A DNA stretch of 64,000 nucleotides from an uncultured Erythrobacter sp. (GTDB lineage: Bacteria; Pseudomonadota; Alphaproteobacteria; Sphingomonadales; Sphingomonadaceae). Below, in pieces: positions 9,470-19,600 of this stretch. The DNA is taken from positions 1,240,001 through 1,304,000 of the forward strand of contig CANMZA010000001.1 of assembly GCA_947502305.1 (NCBI GenBank). Direction: 5' to 3'. Within the stretch, counting starts at the first letter, position 1. Every line of letters begins with the position of its first letter. The notes beneath the pieces are model-generated. The model was given only the letters and a program-made list of their open reading frames with translations. It searched no databases and was not told where the DNA came from. Position numbers and translations under genes: made by a program.

Positions 9470-12400
9470 ATGCCAGACCTTAATCGCATCCTTTCTGCGG
9501 ACACACCGCTGACGCTGTCGTCGCTGCCGCGCGGGGCGCAGCCTTTGGTGATGAGCGACCTTGCCCGCGCGGCAAAGCAGCGCGCCGTGTTTATCGCGCC
9601 CGACGATGCCGCCATGCGCAGCGTGGCGGAGGCGGCGCGGTTCTTTGCGCCCGAGATAGAAGTGCTCGAATTCCCGGCATGGGATTGCTTGCCCTATGAC
9701 CGCGCCAGCCCGGCCCTGACGGTCAGCGCGGCGCGTTTGTCGGCTTTGTTCCGGTTGCAGCGGCCGTCTTCTGGTTCGCAATTGCTGGTCACCACGGTCA
9801 ATGCGGTGCTGCAAAGGGTGCTAACCCCGTTTCGCATTCGTGAAAGCGTGCGAGAATTTAAGCCCGGCATGACGATTGGCCATGACAGCCTGTCCGCTTT
9901 GCTGACCCGGCAAGGATATTCACGCACAGACACCGTTATCGATCACGGCGAATTTGCGGTCCGCGGATCGATCGTCGATATTTTCCCCTCCTCGCTCGAT
10001 GAAGGATTGCGGCTCGATTTCTTCGGTGATGAGCTGGAAAGCCTGCGCCTGTTCGACACCTCGACGCAGCGTTCGACCGGGCGGTTCGATACGCATCTCT
10101 TGCTGCCCGCGTCAGAGGCTTTGCTCGATGAGGAGAGTATCAAGCGCTTCCGTTCGCGTTACCGCGAATTGTTCGGCGCGGCGGCGACGCAGGACCCGCT
10201 CTACGAAGCCGTGAGCGATGGCCGGCGTTTGGCCGGGATGGAACATTGGTTGCCGCTGTTTGAGGAAAAACTCAGCACGCTTTTTGACCACCTTGGCGAT
10301 GATGATGTGGTGGTGATCGACCAATCCGCCTTGGGCGCAGCAGAGGAACGCATTGGTGACATCAGCGATTATTTCGATCAGCGCGGCAAAGTGGCCAAGA
10401 CGCATGGGAGCGAAAAAAGCGGCAGTTACCGCCCGCTTGCCAAAGACGCATTATACGTGGCCGAGGGCGAATTTGCCGAAGCCGTAGCCGCCAATCCCGC
10501 GGGCTCCCCGATCCACCGCGCCAACGTTTTTGCAGCGCCGCAAAGCGCCAAAACCCTCGATTTCGGTTTCAAAGCGGGCCGCGATTTCGCCCCCGAACGT
10601 GCGCGCGGCGACAATGTCTATGACGCGGCGGCAAAGCACCTTGCTGCCATCGCCAAATCAGGCCGCAAACCGATGCTTGCCGCCTATTCCACCGGCAGCC
10701 GGTCGCGGATTGCATCGATCCTAGAAGAAGCAGGCGCGCCCGCCGTTCTGGCCGATAGCTGGCAAGAGGCGCTGGGCCTGTCGGCCAAGGGCAAGACCGC
10801 CGCAATGGTCCTGCCGCTGGAGGCAGGGTTTGCCAATGACGATTTGGAGATCCTTACTGAGCAAGATGTGCTCGGTGATCGTCTCGTCCGGCGCAAGAAG
10901 AAGCGTAAGGATTCCGACGCCTTCCTCGCCGAATTGCAAGCGCTCGCGCGCGGCGACCTGGTTGTCCATGTTGAACACGGCATCGGCAAATATCTGGGCC
11001 TTGACCCGGTGCCCGTGGGTAAGAGCCAACACGATTGCGTCGCTCTAGAATATCGCGGCGGCGACAAATTGTTCATCCCGGTTGAAAATATCGACGTTCT
11101 CTCGCGCTATGGCTCTTCCGAAGAGGCTGTTCAGCTTGATCGGCTCGGCGGCGAAGCCTGGCAAAAACGCCGATCGCGCCTGAAAGAACGCATCACCGCA
11201 ATCGCCGGTGAATTGATGAAAATCGCCGCGGAACGCGCGCTCAAAAAAGCGCCGATCTTCGAAGCGGAAGAAGCCAGTTTCAACCAATTCGTCGACCGTT
11301 TCCCGTGGGAGGAAACCGACGACCAAGACGCCGCCATTTCCGATGTGCTGCGCGATTTGGAAAGCGGCAAGCCGATGGACCGCCTCGTCTGCGGCGATGT
11401 GGGTTTCGGCAAAACAGAGGTCGCCTTGCGCGCGGCATTCGTGGCGGCGATGAGCGGGCAGCAAGTGGCAATTGTCGCCCCCACAACTTTGCTCGCGCGC
11501 CAGCATTATCAGAACTTCGTGGAACGCTTTGCCGGGTTCCCCTTGAAAGTCGGGCGTCTGTCACGGCTTGTCTCTTCCAAAGAGGCCGCCGAGACCCGCG
11601 AAGGCCTGGCCGATGGCACCGTCGATTTGATCATCGGCACCCATGCGATCCTGTCAAAATCAACTGAGTTCAAAAATCTTGGTCTGGTTATTGTCGATGA
11701 AGAACAACGCTTTGGCGTTACTCACAAAGAAAAACTCAAACAATTGCGATCCGACGTTCACATGCTGACGCTGACCGCGACGCCGATCCCGCGCACTTTG
11801 CAAATGGCGATGACGGGCCTGCGCGAATTGTCGACCATTCAGACCCCGCCGGTCGACCGTCTCGCGGTGCGGACCTATGTGATGGAATGGGATGATATGG
11901 TGATGCGCGAGGCACTGCTGCGCGAACATCATCGCGGCGGGCAAAGTTTTATCGTTGTCCCGCGCATTTCCGACATGGCTGAGGTCGAAGATTGGCTTCG
12001 TGAGAATGTGCCAGAGGTGAAAAGCATCTCTGCCCACGGCCAAATGGGTGCGGGCGAGATCGAGGAACGCATGAGCGCGTTTTACGACGGCAAATACGAA
12101 GTGCTGCTCTCCACCACCATCGTCGAATCCGGCCTCGATTTGCCCAGCGCAAACACGATCATCATCCACCGCGCGGACCGTTTTGGCCTCGCACAGCTTT
12201 ATCAATTGCGCGGCCGCGTTGGCCGGTCAAAATTGCGCGCCTATGCGTATCTGACTTACGAAAAAGACGTGCAGCTGTCCGAAATCGCGGAAAAACGCCT
12301 CAAAGTGCTCAGCGACCTCGATTCGCTCGGTGCGGGTTTCCAATTGGCCAGCCATGATCTCGACATTCGCGGTGCGGGCAATCTGCTGGGCGATGAACAA

Positions 12401-12985
12401 TCCGGCCACATCCGCGAAGTCGGCTTTGAATTGTATCAATCCATGCTGGAGGATGCGATTTTGGCGGCCAAAGCGGGCGAAATGGGGCTGGAGAAAGCAA
12501 AAGACGCATTCTCACCGCAGATCACCGTCGATGCGCCGATCATGATTCCAGAGGACTACGTCCCCGATCTCGCGGTGCGCATGGCGCTGTATCGCCGCCT
12601 CAACCAAGCGGCGGATAAAGCGGAGATCGAAAGCATGGCCGCAGAGATGATCGACCGGTTTGGCGATTTGCCAGAGCCAACGAAGAATCTGGTCCGGCTG
12701 ATCGAGATCAAACATCAGGCGATCACCGCCCATATCGCCAAGATCGACGTGGGCGCGCGCGGAACTTTGGTGACGTTCCACGAAAACAATTTCCCCGATG
12801 GCCCCGGCCTTATCGCCTATGTCGACCGGTTAAATGGCGGTGCGCAAGGGACAGCAAAATTGCGCCCCGACATGAAATTGGTGATCAACCGCGCATGGAA
12901 TGATCCGCGCAGCCGCCTCAACGGCCTGTTCCAATTGACCAAAGGGCTGTCCGGAATTGCGAAGAAAGCAGCGAAGGCGAACTAG
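9470..12985 (+). CDS. mfd: Transcription-repair coupling factor Mfd
   Basis: 1171 residues, full length. The N-terminal third is UvrB-like (residues about 20-330, with FPAWDCLPYDR and RGSIVDIFP). The RNA-polymerase-interaction (CarD-like) domain begins near 490 with GDLVVHVEHGIGKYLGL. The translocase core has Walker A GDVGFGKT near 642, DEEQ near 743, TATPIPRTLQMAM, and QLRGRVGRS. The C-terminal TRCF domain includes LAVRMALYRRL. Mfd removes stalled RNA polymerase from lesions and recruits UvrA. Confidence 0.98.
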   Translation: MPDLNRILSADTPLTLSSLPRGAQPLVMSDLARAAKQRAVFIAPDDAAMRSVAEAARFFAPEIEVLEFPAWDCLPYDRASPALTVSAARLSALFRLQRPSSGSQLLVTTVNAVLQRVLTPFRIRESVREFKPGMTIGHDSLSALLTRQGYSRTDTVIDHGEFAVRGSIVDIFPSSLDEGLRLDFFGDELESLRLFDTSTQRSTGRFDTHLLLPASEALLDEESIKRFRSRYRELFGAAATQDPLYEAVSDGRRLAGMEHWLPLFEEKLSTLFDHLGDDDVVVIDQSALGAAEERIGDISDYFDQRGKVAKTHGSEKSGSYRPLAKDALYVAEGEFAEAVAANPAGSPIHRANVFAAPQSAKTLDFGFKAGRDFAPERARGDNVYDAAAKHLAAIAKSGRKPMLAAYSTGSRSRIASILEEAGAPAVLADSWQEALGLSAKGKTAAMVLPLEAGFANDDLEILTEQDVLGDRLVRRKKKRKDSDAFLAELQALARGDLVVHVEHGIGKYLGLDPVPVGKSQHDCVALEYRGGDKLFIPVENIDVLSRYGSSEEAVQLDRLGGEAWQKRRSRLKERITAIAGELMKIAAERALKKAPIFEAEEASFNQFVDRFPWEETDDQDAAISDVLRDLESGKPMDRLVCGDVGFGKTEVALRAAFVAAMSGQQVAIVAPTTLLARQHYQNFVERFAGFPLKVGRLSRLVSSKEAAETREGLADGTVDLIIGTHAILSKSTEFKNLGLVIVDEEQRFGVTHKEKLKQLRSDVHMLTLTATPIPRTLQMAMTGLRELSTIQTPPVDRLAVRTYVMEWDDMVMREALLREHHRGGQSFIVVPRISDMAEVEDWLRENVPEVKSISAHGQMGAGEIEERMSAFYDGKYEVLLSTTIVESGLDLPSANTIIIHRADRFGLAQLYQLRGRVGRSKLRAYAYLTYEKDVQLSEIAEKRLKVLSDLDSLGAGFQLASHDLDIRGAGNLLGDEQSGHIREVGFELYQSMLEDAILAAKAGEMGLEKAKDAFSPQITVDAPIMIPEDYVPDLAVRMALYRRLNQAADKAEIESMAAEMIDRFGDLPEPTKNLVRLIEIKHQAITAHIAKIDVGARGTLVTFHENNFPDGPGLIAYVDRLNGGAQGTAKLRPDMKLVINRAWNDPRSRLNGLFQLTKGLSGIAKKAAKAN

Positions 12986-13073
12986 CGGCGAGGACTGAGG
13001 CTGAGGGCACGGGAGCGGGCGGTCGGCTTTCGATCTACTTGCTGGCATTGATCTTTGGTGACAAAATCCTCTC

Positions 13074-13418
13074 ATGGAAATCAAGATTAGCCGCCGACCA
13101 GCAGGTGAAGCGCCAGAATGGGTTCGCGACGCGTGGATAGGGCTGTCATTGCCTACAGCGGCAAAGCGTAAGCGAACCGTGATTGGGGTTGGTGTCCTCA
13201 GTGGACCGAGAAGCGTCTTCGGACAAATTTGGGCCATGGTGCTAGGAAAAAGCTTCAAGATAGAAGGCTATTCAGTAAATGCGAAGCTGGCTGTGGAGTT
13301 GTTAGAAAAAGTGGAACCAGAGGCAGCGCAATGGTGGCGCGAGAATACCCCGTGGCTGCTATCTGGCTCCCGATACTTTGTATTCGACACGGCTGCGTGC
13401 GAGACGTTTCAGCCTTAG
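13074..13418 (+). CDS. Hypothetical protein
   Basis: A 114-residue protein I cannot place in a named family. The composition looks like a real soluble protein: APEWVRDAWIGLSLP at the start, a GVLSGPR loop, and WWRENTPWLLSGSRYFVFDTAACE at the end, with many Trp residues. I have an impression of similar short proteins in other sphingomonads, unverified. It lies 88 bases after mfd on the same strand. A spurious frame cannot be excluded, but there is no better gene in this interval. Confidence 0.55.
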   Translation: MEIKISRRPAGEAPEWVRDAWIGLSLPTAAKRKRTVIGVGVLSGPRSVFGQIWAMVLGKSFKIEGYSVNAKLAVELLEKVEPEAAQWWRENTPWLLSGSRYFVFDTAACETFQP

Positions 13419-13498
13419 AGATGTCCGCATCCCAGCCCAAATCCCGCCATTCGTAATCTGATCGCGGTCACCGATACCGGCCACCAGAAGCGGAAAAT

Positions 13499-13520
13499 CC
13501 ACGCTAAAAACCAAGCGTGG
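13499..13520 (-). terminator. Possible terminator of the EAL gene
   Basis: The inverted repeat CCACGCT / AGCGTGG encloses an 8-base loop. Read on the minus strand it follows the stop codon of the EAL gene by a few bases and is followed by ATTTTCC. Confidence 0.5.
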
Positions 13521-13523
13521 CTC

Positions 13524-14378
13524 TTACCCGTGACCGCGCCCGCGCGCGGTTCGGGACAGCGCTAGCACATCGTCACTTTTCATCGGCTGCGCACGCAAGA
13601 AACCCTGCCAATAATCGCACCCTTCGCTGATGATCGCTGCACGCTGGACATCGCTTTCGATACCCTCAGCATAGACATCCAGCTCCAGCGCCTTTCCAAG
13701 TGCCATAATCGCGCGCAGCACGGCCAAGGCTTTGGCATCGCCGGGCACCCCATCCACCATGATTTTATCAAGTTTAATCGCGTCGAGCGGCAATTCGCGC
13801 AAATAGCGAAAATTGCAGAACCCCGCGCCAAAATCGTCGAGCGCGGTCCGAAAACCTAGCCCGCGAAGCGCGCTCAGCGCCCCGGCCGCTTGCTCCAGAT
13901 TGCGCAGCAGCAAATCCTCAGTAATCTCCAGCATCAAGCGTTCCGGCGCGATGGCGGATTTGCTGATCAATTCAGCAAAATCGGCGGCAAAACGCGGATC
14001 GCCCATCTCCTCCGGCGTGATATTGAGCGACAACGTCAATTCGGCCGGCCATTCCGCAGCATCCTCCAAAGCGCGCGCAACAACATGCCGCGACAAGGGC
14101 GCAACCAAGGCCGCACGTTCTGCAATCGCAAACAAATCGCGCGCGCCGATCTCTCCTAAAGAGGGATGCTGCCAGCGCGCCAAAGCCTCTGCCCCAACAA
14201 CCGCGCCGGTGCGGCAGGAGAATTGCGGCTGAAACAGCACCTCAATCTCGCGCCGGTCCAATGCCCGCAGCAAATCTGTTTCAAGCGCAGAGGATTTCAC
14301 GCCGGGAAAATTCCCGCGCACCGGTCCTCTTAAGGAGCTGGGCATTTTGCCTGAGCCAGATGATCCTGCGTTGTTCAT
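13524..14378 (-). CDS. Stand-alone EAL domain protein (predicted c-di-GMP phosphodiesterase)
   Basis: 284 residues made almost entirely of one EAL domain, with no visible GGDEF, PAS or membrane segment. The catalytic landmarks are present: EALARW (the EAL motif), LSLNITPEE with the metal-binding Asn, LEITED, LDDFGAGFCNFRYLRELPLDAIKLDK (metal Asp pair and Lys), YAEGIES, and the final QGFLRAQP. It should linearise cyclic di-GMP. The first 30 residues are Gly/Ser-rich and unstructured. It is divergent from nadK. With no input domain, regulation would have to come from expression or partner binding. Confidence 0.9.
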   Translation of the reverse strand: MNNAGSSGSGKMPSSLRGPVRGNFPGVKSSALETDLLRALDRREIEVLFQPQFSCRTGAVVGAEALARWQHPSLGEIGARDLFAIAERAALVAPLSRHVVARALEDAAEWPAELTLSLNITPEEMGDPRFAADFAELISKSAIAPERLMLEITEDLLLRNLEQAAGALSALRGLGFRTALDDFGAGFCNFRYLRELPLDAIKLDKIMVDGVPGDAKALAVLRAIMALGKALELDVYAEGIESDVQRAAIISEGCDYWQGFLRAQPMKSDDVLALSRTARGRGHG

Positions 14379-14572
14379 GCCATTCGCCCTAGACGCACAT
14401 TACGTGCTTTGCGCTCTCCAATTGCAATCCGCCCAGATTTGGAACATCAGGATAACTGACTAGCGCCCAGATTTCGCAATGGGGGGCGTGGGTTTCCAGG
14501 CGGCACCGATATTGCATAGTAATATTGCAAATGAATGGGTGGGCGTCGATGGATTATTCTTGGGGGGTATGA

Positions 14573-15418
14573 ATGGGATCTGCGGCAGTGACCGATGCAA
14601 ATGATTGCAAGGAAGACGGCGGCCGAGGGGGCAGCGAGGGCGGATTTAAGAAAGTCGCCTTGCTCGCATCTGAGACACCGCGCGCGCAAGAAGCATTTTC
14701 GATGCTGTGGGCGCAGCGTGATTGGGCCCCGTTAGAAGACGCAGATGCCGCCGTCGTGCTCGGCGGTGATGGGTTTATGCTGCAAACATTGCACGCCATG
14801 CTTGATGCGGGCCGCGTGATCCCGGCTTACGGTATGAATTTGGGCACGGTCGGTTTCTTGATGAACCGTTTTCACAAACGCGCCGCAGTAATGTCACGGG
14901 TGAACCGGGCGCGCGGCAAGACGATCGCGCCGCTTAAAATCACCGCCACCACGCAGGATGGCGAACAACATGTGATGTGCGCGATCAATGAATTGTCGCT
15001 GCTGCGCGAAACGCGCCAAACCGCGAAGATTGAGATTACCGTCGGCAGCCGCGTTCGTATCGAAGAATTGGTTGGCGACGGCGTGCTGGTCGCAACGCCC
15101 GCTGGCTCCACGGCCTATAACCTATCGGCAAATGGTCCGATCCTGCCTCTCGACAGCGGGATGTTGGCCCTCACCCCGATCAGCCCGTTTCGACCCCGCC
15201 GGTGGCGCGGGGCGATTTTGCCCGATGAGATGCCGATCAAATTTCGCGTACTCGAACCGTCAAAGCGCCCGATTGCCGCCGTGGCCGATCAAAAAGAGCT
15301 GCGCGATATTGCCGAAGTGACCATCGAAATCGCGCATGATCTGGAGCTGGAATTGCTGTTTGACCCCGGCCAATCGCTCGCCGATCGGATCGTGGCGGAA
15401 CAATTCGCGGTGGATTGA
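14573..15418 (+). CDS. nadK: NAD kinase
   Basis: Phosphorylates NAD to NADP. The GGDG motif is at residues 64-67 (VVLGGDGFML), with the downstream NELSLLRE and the long GDGVLVATPAGSTAYNLSANGPI block that binds NAD. The length of 281 includes a Gly/Asp-rich 25-residue extension before the first strand (KKVALLASE). The ATG at 14573 is preceded by a G6 run at about six bases, which supports this start. It is the last chromosomal protein gene before tRNA-Asn and the island. Confidence 0.95.
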   Translation: MGSAAVTDANDCKEDGGRGGSEGGFKKVALLASETPRAQEAFSMLWAQRDWAPLEDADAAVVLGGDGFMLQTLHAMLDAGRVIPAYGMNLGTVGFLMNRFHKRAAVMSRVNRARGKTIAPLKITATTQDGEQHVMCAINELSLLRETRQTAKIEITVGSRVRIEELVGDGVLVATPAGSTAYNLSANGPILPLDSGMLALTPISPFRPRRWRGAILPDEMPIKFRVLEPSKRPIAAVADQKELRDIAEVTIEIAHDLELELLFDPGQSLADRIVAEQFAVD

Positions 15419-15528
15419 GGCGAAAATTCAGCCAAGCGCCGGACGTTAGGATGTCGAGCCATTGGAAGCCGCGAAAGGCGACGGTGATCGCGAATTCGGC
15501 AACGTGTGCGAAAAACGAAAAAGCCCTC

Positions 15529-15557
15529 TTGCATTACGCGGCGGCGAATCATATACG
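15529..15557 (+). promoter_or_regulatory. Possible promoter of tRNA-Asn
   Basis: TTGCAT and TATACG are separated by 17 bases and end about 36 bases before the tRNA. The boxes are approximate, so this is tentative. Confidence 0.4.
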
Positions 15558-15592
15558 CGCCCCTCGCACTCGGCAGACAGATCGAGTGATGT

Positions 15593-15667
15593 TCCCCGAT
15601 AGCTCAGCGGTAGAGTAGGTGACTGTTAATCACTTGGTCGTTGGTTCGAATCCAACTCGGGGAGCCA
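15593..15667 (+). tRNA. tRNA-Asn (GTT)
   Basis: Cloverleaf read by eye: acceptor stem TCCCCGA pairs with TCGGGGA, discriminator G, encoded CCA. The anticodon stem GGTGA/TCACT (one G-T pair) encloses the loop CTGTTAA with anticodon GTT at 15625-15627. The T arm contains GGTTCGAATCC. The last 18 bases are part of the direct repeat that bounds the island, so the present 3' end may come from the element; the gene remains intact. Confidence 0.96.
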
Positions 15668-15674
15668 TTTTCTT
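15650..15674 (+). repeat. attL of the tRNA-Asn island (25-bp direct repeat)
   Basis: Identical over 25 bases to 31298-31322. The core reads TCCAACTCGGGGAGCCA, followed by TTTTCTT. It covers the 3' part of tRNA-Asn. The flanking bases differ on both sides, which sets the limits. Confidence 0.93.
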
Positions 15675-15725
15675 TCGATTTTAGCAAGCTCTTCAACGCC
15701 TTACTAACTTCGGCCCTCTGCCATT

Positions 15726-15743
15726 CCCACATTCTTACCCACA
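15726..15743 (+). repeat. Possible left integrase arm site
   Basis: CCCACATTCTTACCCACA differs in one base from 31164-31181 and has the same orientation. It lies 52 bases inside attL. In the circular form the two copies would flank the core. Confidence 0.5.
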
Positions 15744-15951
15744 ACTAATCCTAGAAACGGGCATGGTGCTTTCAGTAAGCTGTATCGACGACATTCGCTG
15801 CGAAGCGAGGTGTGTAGCGCTTTACCGTTAGAGGCTTAACACTAGCCGCGCCTAACGCGCGCCAGCCCTTCATTGACTAGCTGTGCACCGAACGAATACC
15901 CCTTGCGCGGCGAGCGATAGAGCTAAGGCGGTTGCAATCATTTTTAGGCCC

Positions 15952-16251
15952 TCATGTGCGGCGCTCAGACAGGTAAGCAGGCGAAGCTATTCCGTCCGCC
16001 AATTGCGCATCAGGAAAAGCCGTTACAAACGCCAGCGCGCTTTCCATTGTGCGGAAATAGAAAGCAGCAGTGTTGCACGCCATTCCCGGCCGGCTGTGAC
16101 AAGCGTGATTGGATGCCCCTACATTTTCGTTAAGCCAGCCGTGCATTCGATCCAAAGCAGTGCCGAGACCATAGGGCGGAACACGCACCTTAACCCGAAC
16201 GGGAAACGCCAAATCATCGCGCTTTGCTTGTCGAATCGAGCGCTTAGACAT
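15952..16251 (-). CDS. Small mobile-element-associated protein of unknown function
   Basis: Up to 99 residues from the ATG at 16251; a longer frame starts at 16272. The block FPVRVKVRVPPYGLGTALDRMHGWLNENVG, then AAFYFRTMESALAFVTAF, resembles short proteins I associate with integrated elements of alphaproteobacteria (pattern PVRVK-RVP-GLG-MH-WL). No function is known to me. It stands alone at the left end of the island, transcribed towards attL. A basic N-terminus (SKRSIRQAKRDD) might contact nucleic acid, but that is speculation. Confidence 0.65.
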   Translation of the reverse strand: MSKRSIRQAKRDDLAFPVRVKVRVPPYGLGTALDRMHGWLNENVGASNHACHSRPGMACNTAAFYFRTMESALAFVTAFPDAQLADGIASPAYLSERRT

Positions 16252-16606
16252 TTTGGAACAATGCAGGAACACTCAAGATCCAGCAACCGGCAATCTAGCT
16301 CGCGCTTGCGCGCGCGCGGGCGAAAAACTGTGTTAGCGATATAAGCGAGTATTGCAGCCGGTCTCCGTATGGAAGGCTCTCGGGTTTAACCCTCCCCCTC
16401 CTCAGCGCCCGTCCAATTCCTTGGAGACGATACGTCCGCTTCCGGGAAATTCATTGAGACAGCCGAATGTCCGCTATTGGGGTGGAAAACAGACAAATCC
16501 GCTTTGTGCTCGTGAGCCTTCGCCTCGCTGGAAAATTTGCTGGCATTCAAATTCGCAATCACAATTCAGGCAATCGCAGAGGCGGACTGTCCAGCGCAGC
16601 CCGTTA
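16252..16606. other. Non-coding interval at the left of the island
   Basis: About 355 bases without a convincing gene. It holds the left copy of an internal repeat (16315-16364) and an alternating GC stretch near 16300-16320. The rest may be remnant sequence of an earlier element. I found no integrase trace in it. Confidence 0.6.
16315..16364 (+). repeat. Left copy of an internal island repeat
   Basis: CGCGGGCGAAAAACTGTGTT then AGCG matches 29761-29784 with one difference in 24 bases. ATTGCAGCCGGTCT (16351-16364) matches 29797-29810 exactly. Both blocks have the same order and orientation, about 13.4 kb apart. Confidence 0.8.
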
Positions 16607-19600
16607 CTAGGCCCCACTGCTCGTTCTGGTGAATCTGAACTTCGCAATTTTTGCGCGTAACTTGGTTGCTCCGCCGCTGAGGTCCGAAGCCGCTGCGTAA
16701 GCTGCTGGGACGACGAGCAATGTGAGGAACGTCGAGGTCGTTAAGCCGCCGATGATTATGAACCCCATTGCGTTGCGCCATTCTGCGGCGTCGGATTGCG
16801 CGAGCGCCACAGGTAGCATTCCAAAAACGGCTGCCAGCGCTGTCATCAAAACGGGCCGCAATCGCTCTGGGGCGGCGCTGCGCATCGCAGCACCGGCCTC
16901 ATCGCCTCTGTCGCGATATTGATTGGCGAGATCGACCAATAAGATACCGTTTTTCATCACGATACCCATCAGCGCGATCATTCCAATTTGGGCGAAGAGG
17001 CTCATCTCTTCGCCCGTTGCCCACATCAGAAAATAAGCACCGGAGAATGATAGCGGCGCGGTCAGCATGATGATTATCGGCTGGCCGAAGCTGTTGAACT
17101 GGCTCGCGAGCACAATGTAGAGCGCAACAAGCGCCAATCCGAAGGCAAAGATAATGGCCTCGCTCGTTTCGGCCAAACGGCGGGCGGTACCCTCCATTTG
17201 TGTCGCCAATCCAGCGGGTGGAGGGTTCGCGGCCAGCAAATCTTCAACCTGTAAAACGGCGACGCTTAAAGGCACACCGGGCGCTGTGTTTGCCAATACT
17301 GAAATCTGGCGAGATCGATCAATTCGTTCTATTTCTGCAGCGCTCTGGTTCACCTCAACCGTGGCCACCGAAGCAAGGTCTACCAGCGTCCCTTGCCCAG
17401 TTCGCAAAGGCAGTGTTTCAACGTCGGAAAGGCTTTGCCGCGCGCTCTCATCAAGACGGACCCGCACATCATACCGGCGCTCTTGATCGTTGAATGTGCC
17501 AGCATCACTGCCCCCGATAAGGGTGCGAGACGCAGCAGCCAAACTGCGAGCGGAGATGCCCAAATCCGCCGCGCGGTCGCGGTCAACCACAATTTGCAAT
17601 TCGGGACGCCCACCTTCGTAAGTTGATCGCACGTCAACAAAATCGGATTGGGTCGACAGTTCGCCTGCTAACAATTGTGCATAGTCGTTGATTGCGGCTG
17701 AATCCCGCCCCGTGATGATAAGCTCAATGGCGGTTTGTCCAACGCCTGCCCCGGACACCCAAGGAACCTCCCCGATGGAAATTTCGCGCGCGCTTGGTAC
17801 ATTTTCGCCAAGCGCATCGCGTGCGAATGTCATCAAATCATCTTGTGACAGATCGCGGGTGCGCTTGTGCGTTAGGCCGACATAGATATCGAGCTCATGC
17901 ACCTTTGGGTTGCTCCCGCTGCCTGCGCTAACAAATACCAGTTCAACCTCTGGGTGCTCTCGTAAGGTTTCATCGACCTGCCGTGCAGCTTCCTTCGCAC
18001 CCGAAATGCCCGTTCCGAGTGGCAATTTGACCGTTGTCAGAAATTCGGAACGGTCAGTGGTCGACATGAAGGTGCTGGGGACTTGGGATGCAAATAGGCC
18101 GCCGATAAAAACGCTGGCGAGCGCGCCTCCGAGCACCAGATAACGGCGGTCAATCGCCCATCCTACCAACCGTTCATAGCGTTTGCGCATCCCAACATGG
18201 AAATTTTCAATCCTGCCAAGCCAGCCACTATCGGCGTGTTCTGGACGCAGCAACCGAGCCGACATGGCTGGGGTCAGCGTGAAGGCGACGAGCATCGACA
18301 CGCTGACCGAAAAGACGATTGCAAGCCCGTATTGGAAGAAGAAACGCCCGACGATGCCTTCCATGAAAGCGATTGGCACAAACACCGCTAACGTCGCGAA
18401 TGTTCCGGCCAAGACTGCCAGCGCCACGCGCTTGGTCGCCGAATGCGCCGCCTCGGTAGGCTCAACCCCTTCATCGACATCGTTTTGCACGGCCTCAACC
18501 ACGACAATCGCATCATCGACCAGCAGGCCAATCGCGACCGTCAGCGCCAGCAGAGTGACCATGTTGATGGTGAAATCGAACGCTGCAAAGGCAACAAAAG
18601 TCGCAACGATTGAAGTCGGAATGGCGAGCAGCACAATGATCGTCGCACGCCAACTCAGCAGAAACAGGAAGGTCACTGCCACAACCAACAGCACCGCGAT
18701 AAACAGGTCGAACAGAACATCGCCAATCGCCTGTTCGATAAATCGCGAGGTGTCCCGTGCGATAACAAAGTTCACCCCTTCGGAAGCGGTGGCCTCAATG
18801 TTCTCGATTTCTGCGCGTATCTGTTCGGCGACGGCGACTGTGTTCTCGCCGCTTTGCTTGCGCACTTCGAGCACCACGCCAAGTTCACCGTCGAGTTGAG
18901 CGTAGCTATCTTCGTCTTCGACAGAGTCTTCCACTCGGCCGACATCGCCAATGCGCACCGTTTGCCCATTGGGCCGATAGGCTACCGGGATTGCTGCAAA
19001 CTCCGCCGCATTTGTCGCCTCGGCCAATGTGCGAATACCGAACTGCCGGGTCCGGCCATCGGTTACCAGCCGCCCGCCCGGCAGTTCCGCGTTCTCGCGC
19101 TGGATCGCAGACAGCACATCATCTGCCGTGACCCCGCGCGCTCGCATTGCTGATGCATCAAGCCATATGCGCATTTCGCGTTCGCGCCCACCGACCAGTT
19201 CTACTGAGCCGACACCGGGAACCCTCTGCAAGCGCTCTTTGACCACTTCGTCGGCGAAAGTGGTTAGGTCACGGATCGGCAAGTCGCCAGAAAGGAGCAC
19301 CGAAAGGATCGGCGCTGCATCAGGATCAACTTTTTCAATTACCGGCGGTTCGGCATCGGCGGGCAGGTCGCCCCCGAGGCGAGAGATTTTGTCGCGAACT
19401 TCCTGCGCTTTCAGGTCAGCATCTTCCTCCAGTTCGAACTCCAGATTGACGATGCTGACGCCTTCAGCGCTGATGGATCGCATCTGTTTGAGGCCAGATA
19501 TGGTGTTGAGTTGCTCCTCAATAATATCGGTGACTTCTGTCTCCACCGTTCCCGGAGAAGCACCGGGAAGTGTGGTCGTCACAGACACATATGGAAACTC

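Noticed and set aside
16365..16606. Remnant of a second integrase beside the left inner repeat
   Set aside because: No tyrosine-recombinase motif in any frame of this interval.
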